Origin: Rhipidocladum racemiflorum
Taxonomy: Eukaryota > Streptophyta > Magnoliopsida > Poales > Poaceae
DNA: 64,000 nt
Assembly (NCBI GenBank): GCA_036346355.1
Contig: CM070584.1
Location: 50,551,097-50,615,096, forward strand
Reading direction: 5' to 3'
Of this stretch, positions 26,161-37,814 are shown piece after piece (the stretch's first letter is position 1; every line of letters begins with the position of its first letter). The position numbers and the translations under genes are program-made. A model generated the notes under the pieces. It was not told the DNA's origin and ran no database searches. It saw only the letters and a list, made by a program, of their open reading frames with translations.

Positions 26161-26629
26161 TAAATAGAAAACTTCTGCTTTTCCTCAAATGAGTCCTGTG
26201 TGCTCTTGCAATTGCCATTAAGTGAGGAAGTTGTCTTTTTCACTGCCAACCAAACTCTTAAAGTCACTCACTTCCGCTGCGATTACTATTACTCGAATAG
26301 TAACTTTTGGTCTATCTCCTCCCAACACTCCCTTGTCCTCAAAATCCATCTCAGAAAATTACCACTCTCCCTCTCTACTTCCTCTCCCGAGCAACATTCC
26401 TTTCTCCATCGAAGCAAACCCTAACCGGGTGTCGACGGTGCTCCAGCTTTGCTTTCGGAGAAGTGTGTTCGAGAAGTGGTAAGCTTTCTTCTGCTTTTGA
26501 TCAAATCTTAGTCCTAGAAATCTTTGTCTTAAGGTCTTTCCTCTTATCTCTGTAGACTTAGTCTCATTGCGTCGATTCTTGCGCCGATCCGAGGTCTGAA
26601 AGACAGAGTGAGTCTCATAGGTGTTTGAC

Positions 26630-29020
26630 GAAATGCCTAGGAGAAAAGACATGTATAAAAGAAGTTTGATGGATAGACTTGGTGAGATAGTGTCAAAGAA
26701 GAAACATAAATCCACCCAGTCTTCACAAGGGACAAGTACATCTAGAGGATACTGCACCTGGCTTGGTTACAAAGGTCACAACATCAAAGCCTCCTAGAAA
26801 AGATAAGCAACCTGTCAGATTCGATCCAGTTTATGAGTCTCGAATCGATGATCTTGATTATGAGCCAAGTAGGGATCTCGATTCAAGAAGAGAACCTAAG
26901 TCCCGAGATTGATATGTTAAGTGGAAATGAGCTAGCTACACTTGGAGGAAAAAGGCTGAGGTCAATCAGGCTAGTAAATGAAAAAAGTTGGTTTCCTTTT
27001 GATAAACCCCACTAGATGAGAAGTTCATCACACTTCTTGAGAAAAACATCTTTTGGGATATAAGAATAGACATGACAAAAGGGAATGAAGATATCTGCCT
27101 TGAGCAAACATCGCTTTGTTGATTGGAATCAAATTTGCTCCATAACTAGATCATACCACATACTTGATTGTGTTAGATCTACCCAGGATTGCTGGAAATG
27201 GTGTCGAGTAACATTTCCTCATGGAATGAAGATAGAATCCTAGAATTCTATTCATCTTTGTCGGTAAACAAAAGAAGACACTATATTCGCGTTTTCAATC
27301 GATGGAAAAATCGAAAAGTAAGAGCACCACACTTTGAATCATCAATTGAGCCGCAGGACCTCAAGTTAATGTAACAAGGATTCATGACAAAATGTTTCTG
27401 GAAATAGATGGAGACAAATTGGAGATATGCTCGATCTTCAGCTTTCACTCATATTTATAGAGATATCAGGAAGAAAACTTCAATGCAAATCGAGCTAGTT
27501 GTTTGTCCGGAGAAGCTAAAACACCGCTCTTGATCTTAAGGCACACAGCTTTTTCCAAAATCTGGATATAAGGAAGGTGTCACTCCAGTGTTAGCTTGGT
27601 CGCTTCACCTAATCCTCTCCAAGCAACCCATTGATCTCGATAGATTACATTTTTGGAGAAATGGAAGAAGCAATCTATAGAAGAATGGGGAGTCCAACGC
27701 CTTTTGCTCGGCAAATATCGAGAATCTTTGCTAGCCCAAGGGATAATCTCACAAAGAAGAAAGTAGTAGATCTTTTACCTGTAAACCAAAGAAATACAGG
27801 TTGCTTAAACTACCCACCAAGTTGCTGCCCAAGTACCCAGAGTATCGCTGCATCAAATGATCCAAGTGATCATGAGGGAGACGGTGATGACATTGACTCA
27901 TGATGGAGATGATCAACCCGCTTTCAAGCCATCACGATTCAGATCATCACGGCATTAGTCATCATACTCCAAGACTCAATACTCCTAGCTATCATAGCCA
28001 TCCTCCTGTTACTCAAGATTTTGCACCTCCTCACCAAAACCGTGAGGAAACAGAAATTCTTGGAGGAAGTTCTCGAGAAAACTTTGCAACAATCTGATGC
28101 ACAAGATGAAGCAACTCAGATTTTCCTCGATTCTCAATCCAATCATGAAACAGATGTTGCACTCGGCCAAGGTGGACATTTCAGTCCTAGTCACATTTCT
28201 CGATTTCAAGTCATCGCACCCTACCTCAGCAGAACATCTGGGTTATGGGTTTTCCTTCTCAAAGATGATGAAAATGCTGAAGGAGATGAACTTGGAGAAA
28301 TTGATAAGCTAAGAGAGCTTCTTTCTTTGCATCAAGGTTTGTTCAAGATCGAATTCAGACACTGCGGCACATGATCATGAAGCGAGGAGGCTCTAGAGTT
28401 CCTCAAAATTTTTCAAGACCACGGCACTTCCATCACTCTGCTCATGAAAATATAGGAGAAAATCCAGATGATAGACAACATCATGCTTGGAATGAGGAAC
28501 ACCGCTTGGTTCAACCTTTTGAAACAAGATACAATTCGTAATTGAAGGATGTCCAAGAAAAATTTGTCAAGAACGAGAGGTTAGCCGCGTTAAGGCACAT
28601 CGAGCACATGGCTGCTCTTCGGCAATATCATGATCAAGTTCGTAAAACTCATGAGTTGTTGAGTAAGATATATCAAGAACAGGCAGATTAAAGGATGAAA
28701 CTTCAAAGAATTTTGATATGCTAAAGAGCAATCAATGGGATCTCGAGGACTTGGCTCACCCAAGTAAACACCAATCAAAACTTGCTCAAAGACGGCTTTA
28801 TGACCTCAATACCAAGCTGAATACTCAAGATACCAAGTTTCATCGGTTCTTTGATTTCTCAGAAAGGATGTTTAAGACCAATGATGACACAATTCATGGT
28901 GTAGAACACACTCTTCGAGGCTATATTGATCACTTTGATGCTTCAATAACAAATTTGGTATCAAATCAAGAACAGCTTGGTGACATCATCTTTGATCGAG
29001 ACAAATCCAATTCTTGACTC
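26630..29020 (+). pseudogene. Extra 3' coding-like region of Sirevirus (env-like position)
   Basis: After pol there is a 3.9-kb stretch before the 3' LTR. Open pieces occur at 26630-26800, 27189-27374, 27631-27903, 28021-28374 and 28718-29017, in changing frames, rich in Asp, His, Ser and Gln. The last piece is helical and coiled-coil-like. No domain was recognised. Sireviruses often have an additional reading frame here, sometimes called envelope-like. Position is the only basis for that label. Confidence 0.5.
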
Positions 29021-29583
29021 GATTCATGATCTTCAAGAAAACTTCCGAATCGACAGTTGAGTCTCACCAGAGATCCAGATTATCCAAGTTGGCATGATCA
29101 AATTATGGTTTCAAAGAAGACAACAATCGTAACAAACTACTCCACTCGGTCTTCTCCAAAGCATAGTGTCGGTCAAAGAGCTTCGACCTTGTTCAAAAGA
29201 ACTTTCTCCAGCGCAAGAAGTGATATTCTTTTGGAGAGTTGATGCCAAAGGGGGAGAAATTAGTCTAGAGAGTAGTAGAAGTAAATGTGTGAACTTGTGT
29301 TTGCTTAACTTTGGTCTGTTGAAGTCTGTTGAAGTCTGTTGCTTCTTTATGCTTATTTTTTGGAATGTTGCTTCTTCACTGTTTAGACTACTTGCCGAGT
29401 TTCTCTTAATCATAATTACTCCATTGTGTGTGCTTAAAATCTTTGAAAAATAGTTCTTGTTAAATTTAAGCACGGTTTTAGGGGAGCTCATTCCTTTAAA
29501 TTATACTTTTGTTCGTCGGACTAACATTCTTTGCGAGAAGAAGGAAAGTTTTTATCTGAAATCAAGAAGGTTGTCATCAATCA

Positions 29584-29597
29584 CCAAAAGGGGAGAT
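29584..29597 (+). promoter_or_regulatory. Polypurine tract
   Basis: CAAAAGGGGAGAT directly precedes the 3' LTR and is the expected primer for plus-strand synthesis. A second purine run (AAGGGGAG) lies at about 25773, near the start of the 3' non-pol region. Confidence 0.75.
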
Positions 29598-31023
29598 TGA
29601 AAGCATCTAGGCCCCTAATAATTTGTTTAAATTATTTGTTGGGTTTTGGTGCTTGATGATCAACTAAATCGATCTTATCGATTTCTTGAGAAAGAGGATC
29701 AAGATTAAGGTTTCATTATTCTTAGTCCTTTAGCTCATAAGTCTTTTCAAGTCTTTTTAGATAAGTCTTTCGGGTTTCAACTGTACTATAAAGAGGGACT
29801 ATGCACAAGTTCAATTCTTGGTTCCTAGGATTTCTGTTTAAAATCTATTTGGGGCTTAAGTTAAATCATTTGATTCCTTTAATAAACCTTGTTTGAGTTC
29901 ATATCCTTTTCAAATCAAACTCTAATCGAACTCAAACCGAGCGTTTCCCTTTTACAACGGACCAAGTTTTGGAGTGCATTGCGTTGTGTTTTCCTTGAAA
30001 ATCTCTCAAGTGCTTTTAAGCTACAACGGACCAAAAGCTTCCATTTACAACAGACCACCTTTTGGGTCCGTTGTAAACATTAAACTTCTTGGTTTCGGTG
30101 TTCAATCCAATTCCTTTGTTGATGTATAACCAAGAAGCTCTCCTTCCGCGACGGACCAAGTTTTTGGGTCCGTTGTAAACTTGTTCTTAAAACTCTCCCA
30201 ACGGACCAGCATTTGCTCAAAGCATGTGTCTGACGGACCAACTTTCTTGGTCCGACGTAAATGCCTTTTTTTGGTTTGGGTCCGTAGTTCTTTGAGCCTC
30301 TTGCATATTTTTGTCAAACCTTGTCGATACAATCATTTCGTGTTGTCACTTGATCGACATTGGCAAACGGCTACTGTTGCAAATAACGGCTATTTGCTTC
30401 CCGAGCCTATTTAAACGATTGAGGCTCTTCCAAAATAGAACTTTGCCATCTCTTGACATCTAGCATCCGAAAAGCCAAAATTCCAAAAAGAGATCAAGCT
30501 CCATTACGAAAAACAAAATCCTACACTCTTACGGCTCAAGAAAAGTCTAGTTTCAGTTGTTTCTAGTGAACCAAGAGACAGGGCTTGTGGATGGTCTATT
30601 ACTCTTGGAACTAGCTGTTCCTAGACGGTTTCTTTGGTGATTTTAGTGCGACTGTCCAACTGTGTTTGTGGAAGGCCACTATTATTGTGAAGAGGTTTTG
30701 ACTCACCTCACCAAAGTGGTAAAAAGAGTTACAATAGTGAAAAATCCAGATCGCCTCGTGAGTTCTTGGAGGAGCAATACTTCTGAGGAAGTGCTCTAAC
30801 GGGGACGTAGGAGATTTCTCTCTGAACCTCGGTGAAAAATCTCTTGTCTCTGTGTGATAGTTTGTCTTTTTCTTGTTCTCACTATTGCTTAAGTTGTTCT
30901 TAGTCTGTTGGTGCTTTTTCTGTGTGTTTGCTTAGATCTTATCTTTAAACTGTTTAGTCTGTCTGGTTTAATTTGTTTAAAATTGCCTATTCACCCCCCC
31001 TCTAGGCCTTACCGATCCTTTCA
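29598..31023 (+). repeat. 3' LTR of the 12-kb Sirevirus
   Basis: Same termini as the 5' LTR but 19 bases shorter. Most differences are small indels centred on CAG or CTG in the 5' copy (for example ATCAGAT versus ATCGAT, AACTGAAC versus AATCGAAC). This is discussed under findings. Confidence 0.9.
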
Positions 31024-31366
31024 AACATGAGGACCTCAGATCGAGGCTTGGATGCGACCGAGGCAGCTCAACGACGGTGAGGATTAATGAAGACCACGAC
31101 GGCTCGAATGTTCAACTCCGGCGAGCAAGGTCTCGCGAATGGCAGTGGCTCAAGCTGCGGTGCTTAGGGCAAAAGGGGCGGCCGGTGTGCGCGTACGGGC
31201 ACGGGATTCGCGGCGTAACCGACATGGCGGTGAATTCCGGTGAAGACAAGGCAAGGGCGACATGGCTTCATCTAGAGCGTCCACGTGGTGAAGATTCAGC
31301 GACTCAATGCAACACGGCTATATGGCTCGATGAGACACGTTGGATCGAGATCCAACGGCCGAGACA

Positions 31367-32028
31367 GGAGGTACCAGGGTTATTGGGGCGGTACTATCGC
31401 TATACTGGCAGTACCGCTCCTACCCGCCAGTAGTGCTGCTCGGGGCCAGGCACAAAAAGCACGCTTTTTATTGAATAAGTATCGCCATCTCAGAGGTGGT
31501 ACTGTCGCTCACCTGGCAATACCGCTCCTAAGACGCGGTAGTGCTGGCCACCGAGGGATGCCAAGAAGCTACTTTCTATAAAATATCTACCGACCTCTTG
31601 TGGGCGGTACTGCCGCTCCTCCGGCAGTACCACCCCGAAGGGGCCGGTATTGCTGCTCTTTACTGAAAAGCATGATTTTGAAAGGGGTTTTGATGCAAAT
31701 GAATGATCATGAGTTATCACATTAATTGAGCCATTTGATCTACTCATTTTCAAGCTACTAATCTAGTCGCTCTTAATAGTATAACACTTAATCTAGCAAT
31801 CCAATCTCTCTCCAAACACCGAGATCGGTGAAATGCTATAAAATGTCCTTAATTCTTTTATACCTTGATCTTGAGCTTGACTTCAAACATGGTCTCATGG
31901 CTTGCTTTTCATTATCCTTTGACGAGGACCAACCACCTTTTGCACACTCAAAGCAAAATGTTAGTTCACAAATTTTGATTGCAATTAATTACCAAAACCA
32001 TGCGAAATTTGGGGGCCTAGATGCTTCA
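31367..32028 (-). mobile_element. Sirevirus-type LTR (minus strand), right copy, 5'-truncated
   Basis: Matches 16276-16923 along its whole length and then continues with GGGCCTAGATGCTTCA, the terminus missing from the left copy. It is followed by ACGAA (32029-32033), identical to the five bases before 15359. The two pieces are therefore the outer ends of one old minus-strand insertion. About 0.9 kb of this LTR and the whole internal region are gone. Confidence 0.8.
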
Positions 32029-32205
32029 ACGAAGAAATTGAGGTCCCCAACGACTCTTACTTTGTCGCAGGTTATGAGGAGCACCACGGCCAGTTTTTCT
32101 AGGTTTAATCTTTGTCGGTTGCCTGTGAATTTTTTGGGCTAAGCCATACCGCTCGACTTTAATATTGTACTACTTTTTCGCTGCATTTTGTTTTGCCTTT
32201 AAGGT

Positions 32206-32935
32206 CAGGGGCAGACCCAACGGGGGGTGAACCGGAGCTAGAGCACCCCTTACCGCTAGCCAGCCCGTGGGTACCCCTCGCTAGCACCCCCAACCCAGAG
32301 AAGTGGAGGACAACGTTTGTCAAATCCAAGATGAGAGGAGGAAGAAGAACATCAGAGCCATATGAGAGGAAGAAGAAGAAGAGTAGAGTCGGCAAGTCAT
32401 ATAACGGTTCAGCAACTTCATTGAAGGGAACATCATCAGCTGGAGATCACGGGGGAAAGTAGAAAAGGAAATCCAACGGTTTGATGATGGTCAACAGTAA
32501 TTACGGGCAATACTATTGATGTCAATTTTTGTAGCTACTATTGGAAATTACTCCTGTGTGCTCTGTTCTTACCGAGTTTTCTTTTTTACTTGTCACTGGA
32601 GGTTGAATCGAAGTCAATTTGTGAGGTATAAAGCTCAGATGATAGAAAAAAATGGAATGCATATATGTTTCCGCATATTCTAGTGTACTCTTTAGATGCT
32701 TAGCTTAGAACGTAGCCTAGAGTTAATTTACGTTCCTTATCAAAATTTGGTTGAAAAAACTCTGGATGTTTGGCCAGAACTTATACAGTGTCATAACAAC
32801 GTCTCGCCGATGGCGGAAGCCGAGGCGGCCAATGACTTGGTGCGTTTGTTGCAGCGGCAGCAACCGCCGTCGGGACCGCAGAACTCCTCTGTTACCATTA
32901 GCACCCTATGAATTTTGGTGCTAGGTCCGCTACTG
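32206..32935. mobile_element. hAT-like non-autonomous element
   Basis: A 730-bp element starting CAGGGGCAGACC and ending GGTCCGCTACTG (inverted, imperfect). The eight flanking bases are TTTAAGGT and TTTAAGAT, a 7/8 match to a hAT-type 8-bp duplication. Short frames inside (32193-32462 and 32696-32911) are rich in Lys/Arg or Gln and have no recognisable transposase motif. Confidence 0.55.
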
Positions 32936-33180
32936 TTTAAGATCTTATTGTAAGAAGTATGCACATTGACCTATATATTGATGCTATTTTATGTATGGAT
33001 GTAATAACTATATTATGAATATATGCGTTAGGATCTAATGGTGAGACTAATATGGTGTATCTATGACTATGATATTTCACGTAAAAAAAAGGTATCAACG
33101 TAATGTAAACTTGTTCCGCCGTACCTTGCAGCGTGCGCTGAGTACTCGTGCTTTCCACCTTTCTTCATTTTTTTTCGTCG

Positions 33181-33182
<2 letters not shown>

Positions 33183-33220
<38 letters not shown>
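33183..33220. repeat. (GA)n microsatellite
   Basis: An uninterrupted GA tract of about 38 bases. Confidence 0.95.
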
Positions 33221-33222
<2 letters not shown>

Positions 33223-33805
33223 CGTGCACGAGATGGTTAGTGTCACACCAGTGGATGCGCTTCGTCTGCGCGTGTCATCCATCCATTCCAATTTCTAAAT
33301 AGGCGAGAGGGGCCGATTTTGACAGCGGCGCGGAGAGATAGAAAGCGTCGTTTGTCTCGGCTCGTGGAAAAACCCAAGGAAAATGAGTATACAAGCGGCA
33401 GGTCTCTTTCGCACGTCGATCGAGCAGACCACGTTGCATGGAGGCTGACGGGATCGATTGAATCGTTGAACGAACCCCAGCTCCCCCTGCGCCTACGTCC
33501 GTCGCATGCATCCCAAAACCCCCAACCCCGCTGTGCATTGCTTGCCTTGCCTCTCCGCTTGGCGTTTTATTTCTCACCAGTCACCACCCACCATGCTGTC
33601 GCCACGGGCAACGGCTGAGTTGAATCCGGGATACCCGCGCCGAAGCAACGGCCATTGGCCGCCGCCATCCTGCCACATGTGCAAGAAAAATGGAGTAAGG
33701 CCAGGCAACCAAGTCTGCAGTCAGCCAGTCAATGGTTGCTTGGTTGCGACGAGATCAACTTTCCTTGGGAAAAAAAACGGCAAGACTGGTCGGCATTAGT
33801 CCTTA
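33221..33805. other. Intergenic, moderately GC-rich
   Basis: Several overlapping open frames exist on both strands but none has a recognisable domain. It may be a degraded first exon or promoter; nothing can be assigned. Confidence 0.35.
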
Positions 33806-34148
33806 GGCCATGTTTGGATCCCTGGACTAATTGTTAGCTGGCTAAAAATTAGCTCTAGTCTATCCAAACAGGAAGACTAATAGGTGAGCTAATTTTTAGC
33901 CAACCCCTTAGCTAACAATTAGTCCATTAGCTGGTGGGAGGAGCTAATTTGGACTAATAGCATGTAACACGCTGGGAAAAGTCTAAAATACCCTTGCGCT
34001 TGCCTTATTCTCAGAAATTAGCCCAACCATTAGTCATGTATCCAAACAGCCCTAGACTAATTTTAGATATACTAATTATTAGCTAACTAACAATTAGCTC
34101 TAGCCATTAGCCAGCTAACAATTAGTTTTAGCCCATCCAAACATGGCC
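33806..34148. mobile_element. Tourist-like MITE, copy 2
   Basis: Same family as 9227-9610: identical start GGCCATGTTTGGATCC and end AACATGGCC. It is 343 bp because an internal stretch of about 40 bases is missing relative to copy 1. The flanks are TTA (33803-33805) and TAA (34149-34151), one base off a perfect duplication. Confidence 0.82.
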
Positions 34149-34151
34149 TAA

Positions 34152-34962
34152 GCACTGGATGAGTCTAGAGACCGACATGCCACGTACAGGGATCATGGAT
34201 GGAGATTAATATACCAGGCGGCAGGAGGCATAGACGGAGTATTTTATTTCCATCTTCCCTTTTGACTATCGAGGCGCAAATCAAGGTGCAATCGCAGCCG
34301 ATGTACGCGCCCCCCCCTTCGTTCCCGTCTCGTGTTTTTTTAAGATAGTCTTAATGCCCGCGCATTATTGGGCGCGGGGTTGCCCCTGAATCCTAATCGT
34401 TTTTTTTTTGGCTAACACAATCCACTAAAATCTTAGTTTATGATTAATTGTTTGCCTCATCCTATGTTCTTATCCTATCCGATCATTGCGCGGTACGAAT
34501 TTCGTCATTTCCCTACGTTATAGACTTTGCAAAATCAACACAAATTTATCTGATTAGCAAAGGAGTATTTGCGTATGCAACCACGGTGAGGATGGTTGTT
34601 ATTCTCAAAGAAAGCATGTGGGCATGTGCCTATGTAAGGCTACAGGAGGAGGAGAGAGGAAAAATAAGGGAAGTTTCGTTTCCATGCACACGCACCCACT
34701 AATTGCGGCACTATCAATATCGATCCGTGCATTACAACGAAGACATTTTTTAACCAAACAATCAAATTATATTATGAATTTTCAAAAAATAAAATTGCAC
34801 GTGAAGATGGAGACGTAGGTAATGGTCCATCTAGGGGGGCGGATGTGGGCGAAAAGAGATAAATATGGTTGATTTTCTTTTTATTTTATGGTCCATAACA
34901 TACTACTGAAGATGATTAATTATTAATGTCCAATTTTTGGGCATATACCCCTATAAAATAAA
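34152..34962. other. Intergenic
   Basis: No gene is visible. A C tract sits near 34311-34317 and a T tract near 34402. Confidence 0.45.
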
Positions 34963-37435
34963 CTAGTAAGATGCCCGTGCGTTGCAACGAGATCTCAAAA
35001 TAAGATGATAAAAAACTTTTAATTTCAAATCAGAGTCTCATAAATGGCATAAAAAGTTACCTGATCACCATGAATATTGTTGGATACTTTCCAATTAGTT
35101 GCGTCCAAGTAAAGAGGCCACTTATAAGTGATGATCTACACGAAAAGAGAAACATCCGCGAGGGGCAATTGCAAAATACCAATTCAATGCGCAGATCGGT
35201 GATAATATATGCACCTGAAAGATTTCACAAATAACATAGTAATCCTAACACATTCCATCCATTCGGAATTATATATGAAGCAAATAAAGATACTATGAAG
35301 GTCCAAGCAATCAAATTTGGTTTTCGACAAGCATCGTTTTTCACAAGAGGTGCAATCATATATGAACCACAAGCAACATATTCCTATTTGTTTCTGTCCA
35401 TATATTCCAATTAAAGAGGAAAATAACAGCCCAGGAGTTCTGAAAAAAATTTGCACACCACAAGGAAGTAGGAACAATCAGTGACCTCATTTCCCCAACC
35501 TCAGTCACTATACAACATAGAATTGTTTGCTGCAAACACCACCAAGAAGCGTTGTCCTAGACTTGTTGAAGCATTCAAAGATGAGCAAAATGCCATCAAA
35601 TGGAACCTCCTTGACCACTTAAAGCCAAAATATCCCTTTGACATATCCAGGAGCTCATCTTGTGCTGCTGAGCCTTGACAATAGAATAATCTTTTTGAGT
35701 CTTGACAATAACCGTGATAGAACAATAATATTGTGGAACCTTGACAATCTAAATATTGTTTCATTGTCCTGTTATAAAATGAGCCCTATTTTACACAATT
35801 AATCTTCGTAAGCCTTGGCAATCAAAATATTTGACAATGTAACACATTTTTATCTGTTTAATTTAACAGTCCAAAAAAGGAATTCTTTGGTACTATAATA
35901 ACTGCTCTCCCATCAAATATATGCTCATTCTTAACTATTGATTTACCTAGAGCATCTTATCAAACTAATAATTTTATCCATGATGATTATTTCAACGCTT
36001 CCCCAAAAGAAAACCATAGAGTTCATGAAGGAAATGTGATAACTAATAATTTGGTGCAAAACAGGCCCTTTAACCGCTCAATGGTCTTTATATTTTTATT
36101 TTAGAATCATGTTCTGTGATCCGTTAATGTAGGAACTGATTACATGTTTGCAAATTAACAAATGATTTTAGGTGGCAAACTGGTGATCGCCATTAACAAA
36201 ACTAACCAACATATATAACTGATGTTAATGAGCTATCAATCTAGTGTATCATTTATGACAATTACGACAATGATCACTAACCTTTGTTGCCTGTCATTGG
36301 ATATGCACACTGATAAACAATTAGAACACACGCAATGTATAACTTCGCAAGGAACAAGAGATGCATTACAAAATATCATTCACTGTAATGCAGAATGTGT
36401 AACTTGACACTGTACTTCCTCCCTTCTCATTTATCAAGTCAGTGAGCTCCTGAAAGAAAAAACTTTAACATGAGGAATGAAAATAACAGAATTAACCTGG
36501 TCATCAGTGGTCAACCACTACAAAACTAATAGCTACTATGTATCTCTCATCAGACATAACAGGGCACTCTTAAAAAAGGAACAGAGCAGTAAAAACAAAC
36601 TGTAAGTAATCCATAAAAAAAATCTTCTATGTTTTCAGGGGCATATTATTGTCTGGTAGTCTCTTCATTGAAATGACCAATTCAATCTTCTATTTTTTTT
36701 AATTAAGATCAGCTAGGTTAAAAATTTAGATTCTAAGGTACCTAGCTGCATGGTACGAGAAGTGTCACTCTTTCAGAGTAAGATTTTCTATCTATGTTTC
36801 TTATCTGATCTCTCACACATTGTCTCAATACCGAGCCGAAGCATTACAGGATTTCTCCAATAGTATGGCCATCAAGTCACTATGATATAGCAGTAGTAAA
36901 TTATATCCTACATGAGTTTCACAGTTTAAAGCGATCAAAGAAAATATGCTAAAATTTCATGTAAATCACATGATTCAGCCAAGGAAGTGAAACCAGTAAC
37001 AAGCTATGAAAATTAGGGAGATGAAAGCAGGATGAGCTTACATAAGATTCCTTCAAACAACCGGCGTTATATACCCGATTGCACATAACAATCCATGTTA
37101 GTTTTCAAATCTGGCACAATTCATCAAATATCCACATGAATACGAAACAGTACGGCAATGCAAAGAAAATGTCAAAAGCATTGTAGTTTTCTCTTGCATA
37201 CCTTAATGGATGATTTTGATCAAGTGCTGAAGTGAGCTCAGGCAATGATTCAATGCAAAGCAGAGCTTGAAAGGGATGAAGAAGCAATGCCAAGCCAGGC
37301 GGAGGCGGCTTCACGAGCGTCGAGAATCAACATGACTTAGTAAAGTTCTTAACCAATGTAAATAGTTTGCATACCGTGATGACACCAACTTCAAATTATA
37401 GCATATCATTATTTTGTGATTTCATAACAAAGCAG

Positions 37436-37501
37436 GTTGACGATTTCACTGCTAGGCTGTTAGAAATTCATGTGAAGATGATGGCAGTAAATAAGGAGGA
37501 G
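37436..37501 (+). pseudogene. Captured exon resembling glutathione synthetase
   Basis: The frame starting with the CAG before 37436 reads Gln-Val-Asp-Asp-Phe-Thr-Ala-Arg-Leu-Leu-Glu-Ile-His and continues with a Met-rich, Lys/Glu-rich helix. It has an AG acceptor (37434-37435) and a GTAACT donor (37502). This resembles, from memory, the exon of plant glutathione synthetase (ATP-dependent ligation of glycine to gamma-glutamylcysteine) before the 'RLGL.R.DYM' segment. Neighbouring exons were not recognised. It lies on the strand opposite to the Helitron that carries it, so it is most likely a captured gene fragment. Confidence 0.45.
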
Positions 37502-37738
37502 GTAACTAACTGAGCTTGTTGTTAACTTCTGACTTAATTATGAGAAATGCCTCTTTTAATTTTTGGCTACTTTGTAATATGTTTGTTAGTAAGGTACGGA
37601 CAAGTGCTTAATCTATAATAGCATTCATTTCTTATCTTGAAATTTCTTCAGGATTTCCTTGTTTTCATCTCCTATAGTTAACCTCATAAGTGCTATTATT
37701 TTGCTAACTACAGGACCTTACTTAATCAAGCTACGTAC

Positions 37739-37814
37739 TTAGACCCAAAATAACCCATGTACCTCCCAAATCCACTTTAGACCCAAAATAACCCATGTAC
37801 CTCCCAAATCCACA
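37739..37814. repeat. 38-bp tandem duplication
   Basis: Two adjacent near-identical copies of a 38-bp unit beginning TTAGACCCAAAATAACCC (37739-37776 and 37777-37814). Confidence 0.9.

Larger units (their letters stand above)
18829..31023 (+). mobile_element. Full-length Sirevirus-type copia retrotransposon
   Basis: A 12,195-bp element with two LTRs of 1445 and 1426 bp and the 5-bp duplication AACAT (18824-18828, 31024-31028). It has a tRNA-Met-type primer site, gag with CCHC knuckles, protease-integrase-RT-RNase H in copia order, about 3.9 kb of extra sequence after pol, and a polypurine tract. Length, LTR size and the extra 3' region fit the Sirevirus (SIRE/Maximus) lineage. Frameshifts and stops in every coding region mean it cannot encode its own proteins as written, although some may be sequence errors. 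Confidence 0.9.
16924..31366 (-). mobile_element. Gypsy-type LTR (minus strand), split by the 12-kb Sirevirus
   Basis: Starts TGTCAGACCCGG and ends CCGAGACA, so both ends have LTR-type TG..CA termini. Removing the nested Sirevirus and one AACAT leaves about 2243 bp. It is non-coding, with a GGGTGAGTAC...GTACTC block at 17227 and a GC-rich segment at 18541-18823 and 31029-31350. The five bases outside (TTTGG and GGAGG) do not match, so this is not a simple insertion (see findings). The superfamily assignment is by general layout only. Confidence 0.5.

Noticed and set aside
31077..31581. Frames of 118 and 98 residues after the Sirevirus
   Set aside because: They run from the gypsy LTR into the Sirevirus LTR remnant, so they are chance frames over element boundaries.
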